A stretch of DNA of 14,006 nucleotides. It comes from Planctomycetaceae bacterium (lineage in GTDB: Bacteria; Planctomycetota; Planctomycetia; Pirellulales; Pirellulaceae). Below are positions 1 to 7,092 of this stretch, in pieces. The translations under genes were made by a program, and so were the position numbers. The notes beneath the pieces were generated by a model. It had not been told where the DNA came from and searched no databases. It was given only the letters and a program-made list of their open reading frames with translations. Numbering within the stretch: the first letter of the stretch is position 1; each line of letters opens with the position of its first letter. The stretch covers positions 1-14,006 of the forward strand of contig NYXM01000152.1 in the NCBI GenBank assembly GCA_002685655.1, read 5' to 3'.

Positions 1-1335
1 AAGATGGGGTTGTACAAAGCGGTGGACTACTTGGTGGAATACGCGTTTCTGCCGGCACCGAACCTTCCTTTCGACGGCTTGCCGCCTGAGCGGCCGGAAC
101 CGATTGCCGCCTTCGCTGGCAAGGCGCGGATTCCTGGGGCAGCCGCCCGAGTTCAGGGTCGCCGGTTGGCCGAGGGCTCTCAGTTCGGTCCTCTTCGGTT
201 GTGGTGGCTAGAGCGGATGGTCGAATCGCCGCGGCAACTGCAAGAGAAACTGGCTCTGTTCTGGCACGGCCACTTCGCCACGCAGAACAGTGTGGTCGCA
301 CATGCTTACAACATGTACCGCCAGAACCAGCTTCTACGCCAGCACGCGGCCGGCAACTTCGGAGGCTTGCTCTATGGCATGGTCCACGATCCGGCGATGC
401 TCCGCTACTTGGACAACAACAAGAACGTCAAAGGCCAGCCGAACGAGAACCTGGCTCGAGAGATCCTGGAGCTGTTTTCCATGGGAGTGGACCAGGGCTA
501 CACCGAGGAAGACATCATCCAGGCCGCGAGGGCGCTGACCGGTTACACCTACGATCACTTCAACGGCCAGTTCCGTTTCGTTCACGCACAGCATGACACC
601 GGCGAAAAAACGATTTTCGGCAAGAAGGGTCCTTGGACCGGCGACGATTTAGTCAAACTGATTCTCGACCAACCGACAACCTCCCGCTTTGTCGCGAGTC
701 GACTGTTCGAGTTCTTTGCCCATCGTGATCCGAACCAGGAAACAGTGGAAGCGATGGCAACGGTGCTCCGGACTAATGAGTTCGAGTTGGAGCCAATGCT
801 CAAGAACCTGTTCCTCTCGAAAGAGTTTTACAGCGACAGCGCGATGGGCAGCCAGATCAAGAGCCCCGTCCAGCTGGTCGTTGGGTTGCTGCGAGATCTG
901 GGTGTTAAGGACGTGACGAATTCCGGAACGCTGGACGGTGCGATACGGCAGATGGGCCAGGAACTGTTCGAGCCGCCGGATGTCAAGGGCTGGCGCTATG
1001 GCCGGTCATGGATCAGCTCGAACCGGATGTTCATCCGCTACAACGCGGTGGCCGACTTGATCAAGTCAGTGCCACAACCGGGTGGGCGGCGCGGCATCGA
1101 TGTTGTTACGCTGGTCCAAAGCGGTGGCTGTAAAACTGCGGGCGAGGCGGTGGACTATCTGGCCAAAGCGTGTCTGGCCAAACCGCTGAGTTCAGAGAAG
1201 CGAAAGGAACTGATCGACTACCTCGGCCAGCTCCCACCACAATCCGAATGGGCCAAGCAGCAAGCCGAAATCAACGAGAAGATGCAGAGCGCGCTTATCC
1301 TCATGTTGAGTATGCCGGAGTACCAGGTGACATAG
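1..1335 (+). CDS. DUF1800 family protein, copy 1 (5' end cut by window edge)
   Basis: This is the C-terminal DUF1800 (PF08811) domain of a protein whose start lies outside the window. The first ATG at position 4 is not the true start: the MGLY it encodes aligns with an internal MGLYEAVDY in copy 3, about 1,140 residues into that protein. Family motifs run in order: WHGHF near 263-277, NENLARE near 440-460, a GDDLVKLIL segment near 640, SPVQLVVG near 865, and PPDVKGW near 975-995. The stop at 1333-1335 is followed 109 bp later by a DUF1501 start, the usual partner. By comparison with copies 2 and 3, the missing part probably includes a Sec signal peptide and an Ala-rich helical region, but this cannot be seen. 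DUF1800 has no established biochemical function; an exported location is inferred from the paralogs. Family assignment is secure; the full length is unknown. Confidence 0.9.
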   Translation, partial: KMGLYKAVDYLVEYAFLPAPNLPFDGLPPERPEPIAAFAGKARIPGAAARVQGRRLAEGSQFGPLRLWWLERMVESPRQLQEKLALFWHGHFATQNSVVAHAYNMYRQNQLLRQHAAGNFGGLLYGMVHDPAMLRYLDNNKNVKGQPNENLAREILELFSMGVDQGYTEEDIIQAARALTGYTYDHFNGQFRFVHAQHDTGEKTIFGKKGPWTGDDLVKLILDQPTTSRFVASRLFEFFAHRDPNQETVEAMATVLRTNEFELEPMLKNLFLSKEFYSDSAMGSQIKSPVQLVVGLLRDLGVKDVTNSGTLDGAIRQMGQELFEPPDVKGWRYGRSWISSNRMFIRYNAVADLIKSVPQPGGRRGIDVVTLVQSGGCKTAGEAVDYLAKACLAKPLSSEKRKELIDYLGQLPPQSEWAKQQAEINEKMQSALILMLSMPEYQVT

Positions 1336-1347
1336 ATCAGGTCGTAG

Positions 1348-1366
1348 TGCAGGCAGACCGCCTGCA
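1348..1366 (+). promoter_or_regulatory. Stem-loop in DUF1800/DUF1501 junction 1
   Basis: A perfect 7-bp inverted repeat (TGCAGGC at 1348-1354, GCCTGCA at 1360-1366) with a 5-base loop begins 12 bases after the DUF1800 stop. No T-tract follows, so it is not a standard intrinsic terminator. Stem-loops of different sequence sit at the same place in the other two cassettes. It could stabilise or help process the mRNA, or reduce readthrough; the role is inferred. Confidence 0.45.
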
Positions 1367-1430
1367 ACTCTTGTCTTGGTTTCATATTCCACAAACAAGC
1401 GCAAAGTTGATCAAATCACTAACATTAGTC

Positions 1431-1436
1431 AAAGGA
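1431..1436 (+). promoter_or_regulatory. Ribosome binding site deciding the DUF1501 copy 1 start
   Basis: AAAGGA lies 8 bases before the ATG at 1445. It supports that start over the in-frame upstream candidate at 1376, which would put 23 extra non-signal residues in front of the Tat signal. Confidence 0.65.
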
Positions 1437-1444
1437 AAGCCACA

Positions 1445-2698
1445 ATGAGCCGCATCAACGTCGCGTCACGAAGAGATTTTCTGAGTCGTGGTTTGGGCAT
1501 TGTGGGCGTCGGGTCCGCATTGCCTAGTTTCCTGGTTCGCTCCGCACTGGCGGCCCCCGAGGATTCCTCGAGCGATCGGATCGTCGTCTCGCTGCTGTTG
1601 ACCGGCGGGCCAGACGGGTTGAGCCTGGTCCCTCCCTACGGCCATGACGAGTACTACAAGCAGCGCAAGACTGTCGGGATCCCCGCCAAGGATGTCATTA
1701 AGCTGAACGATGAAGTCGGTCTGCATCCCAAGCTGACGGGATTCAAAGAGCTGTTGGACCAGGGAGCGTTTGGCGTTGTCCTGGGTACGGGATCCCCGAA
1801 CTTTAATCTGAGCCACTTCGTGGGGCGGAACATCTGGGAGGCGGCCAAGACGGGTGTTTCAACTGGTGCGGTTGGCGCGACGGGCTGGTTGGGCCGGTAC
1901 GTGGATGCCGCCTGCAAAGACAAGGACCCCACGCTGAACGTGGCGGTCGGGCCCGCCCGGATGCCACTGATCATCACCGGAAAAGAGCATCCGGGCGTCG
2001 GTTTCTCTTCACCGGATTCGTTCCGTTTTGTCGGCGAGCGTTCCGAGCGTGGCCACGCGCTCTACGAAAAGCTCAACAAGATGACCGGTGCTTCGGCGGA
2101 AGATCTGCAGTTCATCACTCAGACTGCGGTAAACGCAAACGCCGCCAGTACGAAGCTAGGCGAGCAGGCGAGCAAGTACCAGACTCCGGTAACCTATCCG
2201 GACACCCAGTTCGGCAATTCTGTACGAACGATTGCCGGTCTTATCAACGGCGGGCTCAAAGGGCGGGCGTACTACGCGGCCCAGGGCATCGCGGTGTTCG
2301 GCGGCTACGACACGCACGCCGACCAGATTCGCCGGCTGGATCTGTTGCTGAACGAATTGAGCGAAACGATCTCGGCATTCTACAAGGATCTGGGGCGGTG
2401 CGGAAACTCCGAAAGAGTGCTGACGTTTACGTTCAGCGAGTTTGGCCGGCGCGTGCCGGAGAACTATAGCGGCGGAACGGACCATGGCTTGGCGCAGCCC
2501 ATGTTCTTGTTCGGCTCGGGTGTTAAACCAGGCGTACATGGCAAGCAGCCGAGTCTCACGGATCTGGACGATCGCAATAACTTGAAAATGCAGGTCGACT
2601 TCCGTGGCGTTTATGCCTCGATACTTGAGAAATGGCTGGGTACGCCCAGCGAACCGATACTGGAAAAGAAATATCCGCCCGTGGACTGCATAGCGTAG
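1445..2698 (+). CDS. DUF1501 family protein, copy 1, Tat-exported
   Basis: This 417-residue protein belongs to the DUF1501 family (PF07394), which is placed in the alkaline phosphatase/sulfatase-like superfamily. The N-terminus has a twin-arginine signal: SRRDFL with R9-R10, a hydrophobic stretch, and a likely cleavage at ALA/APE near residue 38. Conserved segments are GGPDG around D57, a GTGSPNFNLSHF segment, GGYDTH (D289, H291), SEFGRR (E332) and GTDHG (D346, H347). The Asp, Glu and His residues in the last three are plausible metal ligands by analogy with the superfamily; this is inference. It follows its DUF1800 partner by 109 bp. Two oddities separate it from copies 2 and 3: five extra residues just before GGYDTH (2285-2299), and GGPDGLSL where the others have GGHDG followed by an Asp. 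Substrate is unknown. Confidence 0.93.
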   Translation: MSRINVASRRDFLSRGLGIVGVGSALPSFLVRSALAAPEDSSSDRIVVSLLLTGGPDGLSLVPPYGHDEYYKQRKTVGIPAKDVIKLNDEVGLHPKLTGFKELLDQGAFGVVLGTGSPNFNLSHFVGRNIWEAAKTGVSTGAVGATGWLGRYVDAACKDKDPTLNVAVGPARMPLIITGKEHPGVGFSSPDSFRFVGERSERGHALYEKLNKMTGASAEDLQFITQTAVNANAASTKLGEQASKYQTPVTYPDTQFGNSVRTIAGLINGGLKGRAYYAAQGIAVFGGYDTHADQIRRLDLLLNELSETISAFYKDLGRCGNSERVLTFTFSEFGRRVPENYSGGTDHGLAQPMFLFGSGVKPGVHGKQPSLTDLDDRNNLKMQVDFRGVYASILEKWLGTPSEPILEKKYPPVDCIA

Positions 2699-2816
2699 AC
2701 GATCCGCACGGATAACTAGAACCGGCGGAGCGCGTCGATGGGGCGTGCTTGGGCGGTCGGCAAGGAGGCGTGGTCGCGGGACGTTTGTTTAACAAGGTGT
2801 GGATATCACTCGTTTG

Positions 2817-2822
2817 AAGGAG
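2817..2822 (+). promoter_or_regulatory. Ribosome binding site deciding the DUF1800 copy 2 start
   Basis: AAGGAG lies 9 bases before ATG 2832. An in-frame start at 2799 would place this motif inside the gene and push the signal peptide inward, so 2832 is preferred. Confidence 0.7.
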
Positions 2823-2831
2823 TCACGCATC

Positions 2832-5369
2832 ATGAAATGTGACAAAGAAGTTATTCGCGGCTGGATTACCGGCTTGGTACTGGTTGTTGTTTGTTCTGCG
2901 GTGGGGCAAGCGGCTCCTCCTTCCGACCTGGATAAGGCGAATGCCGCCGTAAAGGCGGTTGCTGCGGAGAAGGCTGCCGCCGAGAAAGCGCTTGCCGAGA
3001 AAGTCGCTGCGGAGAAGGCTGCTGCGGAGACTGCCGCTGCCGCCAAGGCCGCTGCCGACAAAGCCACAGCTGAGAAAGCCGCTGCCGAGAAAGCGCTTGC
3101 GGAAAAGGTCGCGGCTGAGAAAGCCGCAGCCGCCGCACTCAAGGTCGCCAAGGCGGCTGCTGACAAAGCCGCCATCGATGCACGGAACGCTCAAGGCCAG
3201 GCACTGACTGCGAAAGCCGCCGCCGAGAAGACGCGGTCGCAAAAGGTTGCCGCAGTGGCCAAGGCGGCCGCTGCCGAAAAAGCCGCTACTGGCAAGGCTG
3301 TCGCGGCCAAGGCCGCTGCCGACAAGGCGACTGCGGAGAAGGCTGCCGCGGACAAAGCGCTGGTAGACAAGACGGCTGGCGATCAGAAAGCTGCCACTGC
3401 TCTTGCCAATGCTAACAAGGTCGTGGCCACCGCCAAGACGGCCACGGAGAAAGCTGCTGCTGAAAAAACGGCTGCCGAGAAGACTGTCGCCGAGAAAACC
3501 GCGGCCGCCAAGGCCGCCACCGATGCAGCCGTCGCCGAGAAGGATGCCGCGAAGAAGAAAGTGGCTGAACAGGTCGCCACGAAAGCCGCTGCCGAAAAGA
3601 CGGCTGCCGAAAAGACGCTCGCCGAAAAAGTTGCCGCCGCGCCGAAAGCCGCGGCCGCTCTGACCGCCGCTCAAAAGGTCCAGGCATCGTCCAAGGCTGC
3701 TGCCGACAAGGCTGCCGCCGAGAAGACGGCTGCCACGAAACTGGTGGCTGATAAGACCGCCGTCGTCAAGAAAACTACGGCGGATTTGGCTGCCGCAGAC
3801 AAGGCTGCCGCTGCCGCGAAGACTGCGGCTCAGAAGCCCAACGCCGAGAAAGTGGCCGCCGACAAAGTGGTTGCGGAAAAGGACGCTGCTTGGAAGGCCG
3901 CGATCGCCAAATCCGCGGTTACGCTGGCGAACACTCGTGGGGGTTTGACCCCACTGGCTGCGAACGCCTGGGACTATGCCAAGGCCCGCCATCTGCTGGT
4001 TCGGTCTGGCTTTGGAGCGACTCCTGACGAAGTGGCGAAGCTACACGCCTTGGGTTTGCACGCGGCAGTCGATTTCGTGGTTGACTTTGACAAACAGCCG
4101 ACCGTCAAAATTGCCTTCAGCGGTTTGCCACCCGATCGGCCCGATCCGCTGGAAGGTAAATACAGCACCGAGGTGCGCAACCGGATCAATGCGGCGCGAA
4201 CCAATCGGGAAAATGCTCAGCTAGCCAGGCTCCGGCTATGGTGGCTTGAGCGGTTGGTCGAGTCGCCTCGGCCGTTACAAGAGAAACTGACGCTGTTCTG
4301 GCATGGCCATTTCGCGACCCAGTACAACACCGTGCGAAACAGCTATGCATTCTACCTCCAGAATCAGCTCTTCCGCGACCACGCGGCGGGCAACTTTGGT
4401 GCCTTGCTTTACGGGATCACGCACGATCCGGTGATGATTCGCTACCTGAACAACAACGATAACTACAAGGGCCATCCCAACGAAAACCTGGCGCGGGAGA
4501 TCATGGAACTGTTTGCCATGGGTTTGGACCAGGGCTACACGGAAGAAGATATCCGGGAGGCCGCTCGCGCCTTGACCGGCTACAACTTTGACAATTACAC
4601 CGCCCAATTCCGCTACGTCGACTCTCAACACGATACGGAGAATAAGACCATCTTCGGCAAGACCGGCAACTGGTCAGGCGACGATTTGGTCAAGCTGATC
4701 CTGGAGCAGCCAGTCACCGCCCGGTTCATCGGGGAGAAGCTGTTCAACTTCTTTGCCTACCAGGATCCCAGCGATCAGACGGTCGATCGTTTGGCATCCG
4801 TGTTGCGAGCCAATAATTACGAGTTGGCTCCTCTGATGAAGAATCTTTTCCTTTCGGAAGAGTTTTACAGCGAGCAGGCGATGGGCACGCAGATCAAGAG
4901 CCCGGTGCAACTGACGGTCGGTATGCTGCGCGACTTTGGGGTCAAAGGAGTCAGTGACTACCGGCCCTTGGACGCGGCGATACAAGGCGCGGGCCAGACT
5001 TTGTTCCAGCCGCCCGACGTCAAAGGGTGGCGGTTGGGTCAGGCCTGGATCGACGCCAACCGTGTTTTTCTCCGCTACAACTCCACCGCCAGCTTGTTGC
5101 GGTCGATCGCTCGCCCGGACGTGCGCGGCGTTGATGTGGTCGCCGTGCTGGAGGGTAAAGATTGCAAGACGTCGGCCGAGGTGGTGGACCATTTACTAAA
5201 AACGTGTTTTGTCAAACCTCTGGGTGAGCAAAAGAGAAAGGAGTTGGTTGATTTTCTCGGAGAGTTGCCCCCTCAGCCTGAGTGGGCGAACCAACGGAGC
5301 CAGATCAACGGAAGATTGCACGCTCTCTTGGTCCTGATGTTGAGTACGCCGAATTATCAGATGACTTAG
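2832..5369 (+). CDS. DUF1800 family protein, copy 2, with long Lys/Glu/Ala pentapeptide-repeat stalk
   Basis: This 845-residue exported protein has three parts. Residues 1-27 form a Sec signal peptide: a basic start, a hydrophobic core, and a likely cleavage at GQA/AP. Residues about 33-362 are an Ala-rich, highly charged region built mainly on a five-residue pattern, x-Ala-Glu/Asp-Lys-Ala/Val/Thr, with almost no Gly or Pro; this should be a continuous helix. Residues about 380-845 are the DUF1800 domain, with HLLVRSGFG near its start, W490-HGHF, N550-ENLARE, and VKGW ending at W733. Two Cys residues 14 apart near the C-terminus (codons at 5163 and 5205) are shared with the other copies. A DUF1501 gene follows after 116 bp. 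The stalk resembles TolA-type helical linkers in composition only. The domain call is secure; the role of the stalk as a spacer or wall-contacting segment is inference. Confidence 0.93.
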   Translation: MKCDKEVIRGWITGLVLVVVCSAVGQAAPPSDLDKANAAVKAVAAEKAAAEKALAEKVAAEKAAAETAAAAKAAADKATAEKAAAEKALAEKVAAEKAAAAALKVAKAAADKAAIDARNAQGQALTAKAAAEKTRSQKVAAVAKAAAAEKAATGKAVAAKAAADKATAEKAAADKALVDKTAGDQKAATALANANKVVATAKTATEKAAAEKTAAEKTVAEKTAAAKAATDAAVAEKDAAKKKVAEQVATKAAAEKTAAEKTLAEKVAAAPKAAAALTAAQKVQASSKAAADKAAAEKTAATKLVADKTAVVKKTTADLAAADKAAAAAKTAAQKPNAEKVAADKVVAEKDAAWKAAIAKSAVTLANTRGGLTPLAANAWDYAKARHLLVRSGFGATPDEVAKLHALGLHAAVDFVVDFDKQPTVKIAFSGLPPDRPDPLEGKYSTEVRNRINAARTNRENAQLARLRLWWLERLVESPRPLQEKLTLFWHGHFATQYNTVRNSYAFYLQNQLFRDHAAGNFGALLYGITHDPVMIRYLNNNDNYKGHPNENLAREIMELFAMGLDQGYTEEDIREAARALTGYNFDNYTAQFRYVDSQHDTENKTIFGKTGNWSGDDLVKLILEQPVTARFIGEKLFNFFAYQDPSDQTVDRLASVLRANNYELAPLMKNLFLSEEFYSEQAMGTQIKSPVQLTVGMLRDFGVKGVSDYRPLDAAIQGAGQTLFQPPDVKGWRLGQAWIDANRVFLRYNSTASLLRSIARPDVRGVDVVAVLEGKDCKTSAEVVDHLLKTCFVKPLGEQKRKELVDFLGELPPQPEWANQRSQINGRLHALLVLMLSTPNYQMT
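2928..3920 (+). repeat. 15-bp-period tandem repeat encoding pentapeptide AAEKA-type units
   Basis: Within DUF1800 copy 2, the coding sequence repeats at 15 bp. Typical units read AAEKA, LAEKV, AADKA, TAEKA and TAEKT. In a five-residue frame each Lys is four residues before the next Glu/Asp, the spacing for i to i+4 salt bridges along one helix. This differs from a seven-residue coiled-coil pattern. The region is degenerate in places, for example around residues 105-125 and 180-200. Such a repeat can grow or shrink by replication slippage without shifting the frame. Confidence 0.85.
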
Positions 5370-5385
5370 TTGTTTTTCTAACGGC

Positions 5386-5413
5386 CTCGCAGTCGCGCTG
5401 GTGTGACTGCGAG
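5386..5413 (+). promoter_or_regulatory. Stem-loop in DUF1800/DUF1501 junction 2
   Basis: A perfect 9-bp inverted repeat (CTCGCAGTC at 5386-5394, GACTGCGAG at 5405-5413) with a 10-base loop starts 16 bases after the DUF1800 stop. There is no T-tract downstream; a short T-run (5372-5377) lies upstream. It is the counterpart of the stem-loops at 1348-1366 and 11842-11870. Confidence 0.5.
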
Positions 5414-5472
5414 CTGGTCTGCGCATCGTGATTTGGTGTCACGGTGCAATGTGAACGCATCCGTACTTTTTG

Positions 5473-5478
5473 TGAGGA
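5473..5478 (+). promoter_or_regulatory. Ribosome binding site deciding the DUF1501 copy 2 start
   Basis: TGAGGA lies 7 bases before ATG 5486. This start gives an MSRIRIATRR leader matching the Tat leaders of the other copies; the in-frame start at 5444 would add 14 unrelated residues. Confidence 0.65.
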
Positions 5479-5485
5479 TTTTGTG

Positions 5486-6751
5486 ATGTCGAGAATTAGA
5501 ATTGCGACGCGACGTGAGTTCGTGGCGGGTGGTCTCGGTTTGGTGGGCGTCGGATCCGCGCTGCCGAACTTCCTGGTCAATTCGGCGCTGGGCGCTCCAG
5601 AGCCATCCAATCATCGAGTGGTGGTTGCCCTCTATCTCTACGGTGGCCACGACGGCGCTAGTGACGTCGTTCCGTACGGTCACGACGAGTACCACAAGAT
5701 TCGACCCAACATCCGGTACACCGAAAAAGAGGTCCACAAGCTCAATGACGAAGTGGGACTTCATCCAAAGTTGACCGGCTTAAAGGAGCTTTACGACGAG
5801 GGGCAGTTGGGCGTGGTCCTGGGAACGGGATACCCCAGCTTCAACTACAGTCACTTCCTTGGCCGCAAGATTTGGGAAACGGGTGATCCCCTGGTTCGCA
5901 ACAGGGACGAAAACACGGGATGGGACAGTGCCGTTTTGCACGGCTGGCTTGGTAAGTACAGCGATCACGCCTTCAAGGGCAAGATCGATCCTACGCTGGC
6001 GGTGCGCGTCGGCGGCGGCTTGGCACCCATTGCCATCAAGGGAGCCGAGCATCCGGCCATCAGCTTTACGTCGGCCAATTCCTTCAGCTTCACCGGTGAC
6101 CGATCGGAGAAGGGTTTGGCGCTCTACAACAAGCTCAACCAGGCGGATCCGGATAAAGTCAACAAGGATCTGCAGTTCGTGACCCAAACGGCGACCATTG
6201 CCAATTCCAGCAGTGAAAAGATTCGCGAGCTGGCCGGCAACTACAAGCCCAAGGTGGAGTATCCCAACACCGGGATCGCCAACTCGTTCAAGACGATCGC
6301 TGGGCTGATCAATGGTGGTCTGAGCACTCGGCTCTTTTATCTCTCTCAAGGAGGTTTTGACACCCATTCGAACCAGAAGCCCGGCTTCGACAATCTGATG
6401 ACACAGATTAACGGAGGGGTCTCAGCCTTCTACAAGGACTTGGCAAAGCATGGCAATTCCGATCGCGTCTTGACGTTCACCTTCAGTGAATTCGGCCGGC
6501 GCGTGAAAGAGAACAAGAGCAAAGGGACCGACCACGGTGCCGCTCAGCCCATGCTCCTTATCGGCTCCGGTGTTAAAGCTGGTGTGTACGGAAAGCAACC
6601 ACCTTTCGACGAGAAGACTACCAAGTCTGACAACTTCCCCATGCAGCTCGACTTCCGCCATGTCTACGCTGCCATACTTGAGAAATGGCTCGGCACGCCC
6701 AGTGAGGCGATCTTGCGCGGCAAGTTTGCACCTACAGACTGCATTGCCTGA
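5486..6751 (+). CDS. DUF1501 family protein, copy 2, Tat-exported
   Basis: This 421-residue DUF1501 protein has a twin-arginine signal (ATRREF, R9-R10) and a likely cleavage at ALG/APE near residue 38. Conserved segments are GGHDG followed by an Asp, GTGYPSFNYSHF, GGFDTH (D292, H294), SEFGRR (E335) and GTDHG (D349, H350), the last three being candidate metal-binding or catalytic positions by family analogy. Compared with copy 3 it has extra residues between the SHF segment and the HGWLGKY segment (around 5885-5940), giving a longer surface loop. It is paired with the DUF1800 gene ending at 5369. Its last 113 bp resemble a degraded fragment lying 240 bp downstream, including 21 identical bases at the stop codon. 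Family assignment is firm; substrate is unknown. Confidence 0.93.
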   Translation: MSRIRIATRREFVAGGLGLVGVGSALPNFLVNSALGAPEPSNHRVVVALYLYGGHDGASDVVPYGHDEYHKIRPNIRYTEKEVHKLNDEVGLHPKLTGLKELYDEGQLGVVLGTGYPSFNYSHFLGRKIWETGDPLVRNRDENTGWDSAVLHGWLGKYSDHAFKGKIDPTLAVRVGGGLAPIAIKGAEHPAISFTSANSFSFTGDRSEKGLALYNKLNQADPDKVNKDLQFVTQTATIANSSSEKIRELAGNYKPKVEYPNTGIANSFKTIAGLINGGLSTRLFYLSQGGFDTHSNQKPGFDNLMTQINGGVSAFYKDLAKHGNSDRVLTFTFSEFGRRVKENKSKGTDHGAAQPMLLIGSGVKAGVYGKQPPFDEKTTKSDNFPMQLDFRHVYAAILEKWLGTPSEAILRGKFAPTDCIA

Positions 6752-6760
6752 ATTGCTTTC

Positions 6761-6778
6761 TCACAACGCGTTTTGTGA
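6761..6778 (+). terminator. Short hairpin after DUF1501 copy 2, possible weak terminator
   Basis: TCACAA (6761-6766) pairs with TTGTGA (6773-6778) around a 6-base loop, 10 bases after the stop codon. The stem is AT-rich and has no T-run after it, so termination is doubtful. It could also be a binding site for a regulator, since the flanks are symmetrical. Confidence 0.25.
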
Positions 6779-6827
6779 TACTTGAGTAATGCGCAATCTG
6801 GAATAAAGGGAGCTGAGTGATAGCGTC

Positions 6828-6863
6828 GCTGCTCTGCCCGGTAGCCCGCGTGGGCAGAGCAGC
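6828..6863. repeat. Perfect 12-bp inverted repeat next to the DUF1501 relic
   Basis: GCTGCTCTGCCC (6828-6839) and GGGCAGAGCAGC (6852-6863) are exact reverse complements with a 12-base loop. The stem is strong and GC-rich but no T-tract follows. It ends only about five bases before recognisable DUF1501-like sequence begins. It may be a REP-like intergenic element, a transcript-end hairpin, or a scar at a rearrangement breakpoint; the sequence alone does not decide. Confidence 0.6.
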
Positions 6864-6868
6864 AAGCG

Positions 6869-6991
6869 GAATAACTCCAAGATGGAGATCGACTTCCGTT
6901 GCGTTTACGCCGCGATATTCGAGAACAGGCTTGGCGCCGAAGCGAGCCGATCTTGCGCGGCAGATATGCGCCTACAGACTGCATTGCCTGA
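6869..6991 (+). pseudogene. Decayed 3' fragment of a DUF1501 gene
   Basis: From about 6882 the sequence encodes MEIDFRCVYAAIFENRLG, matching the C-terminal MQLDFRHVYAAILEKWLG of copy 2. A one-base deletion around 6935-6947 then shifts the frame. After it, 6949-6991 matches the copy 2 end with 4 mismatches in 43 bases, and 6971-6991 is identical including the TGA. The first 54 bases have 13 mismatches by hand count. The preceding AATAACTCCAAG resembles the equivalent Asn-Asn-Leu-Lys codons of copies 1 and 3 better than copy 2. No start, domain core or Tat signal remains. It is best read as what is left of a lost or collapsed cassette. Confidence 0.8.
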
Positions 6992-7092
6992 GGCGTACGA
7001 CTGGCGCGGCACGCCGCTGGGGCGCGCTTTCGCCCGAATCGATATTTGGTTGAAACAGCACGGAGTTCACCTGACCATAGGAAACAGGCGTC

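Larger units (their letters stand above)
6752..7092. other. Gene-free gap with hairpins and a DUF1501 relic
   Basis: This 341-bp gap between cassettes 2 and 3 has no intact gene. From left to right it holds a short hairpin (6761-6778), a perfect 12-bp hairpin (6828-6863), a frameshifted 3' fragment of a DUF1501 gene (6869-6991), a 5-bp GC hairpin (7020-7024 with 7031-7035), and the ribosome binding region for the next gene (AGGA at 7079-7082). I see no clear promoter. Confidence 0.75.

Noticed and set aside
2928..3920. Possible CRISPR array or non-coding satellite because of the short regular repeats
   Set aside because: The 15-bp period stays in one long reading frame, has no spacers, and is bounded by a signal peptide and a DUF1800 domain.
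2928..3920. TolA or histone H1-like protein
   Set aside because: Composition is similar, but the pentad period, the Sec signal and the attached DUF1800 domain differ from both; histone-like tails are usually Lys/Pro-rich, and Pro is nearly absent here.
2823..3992. 389-codon open frame on the - strand, with smaller antisense frames over the repeat regions (for example 8360-9340)
   Set aside because: They mirror the low-complexity Ala/Lys-rich coding sequence; stop codons are rare there on both strands. Their translations are Gly/Arg/Ser- or Pro/Arg-rich with no domain, signal or ribosome binding site.
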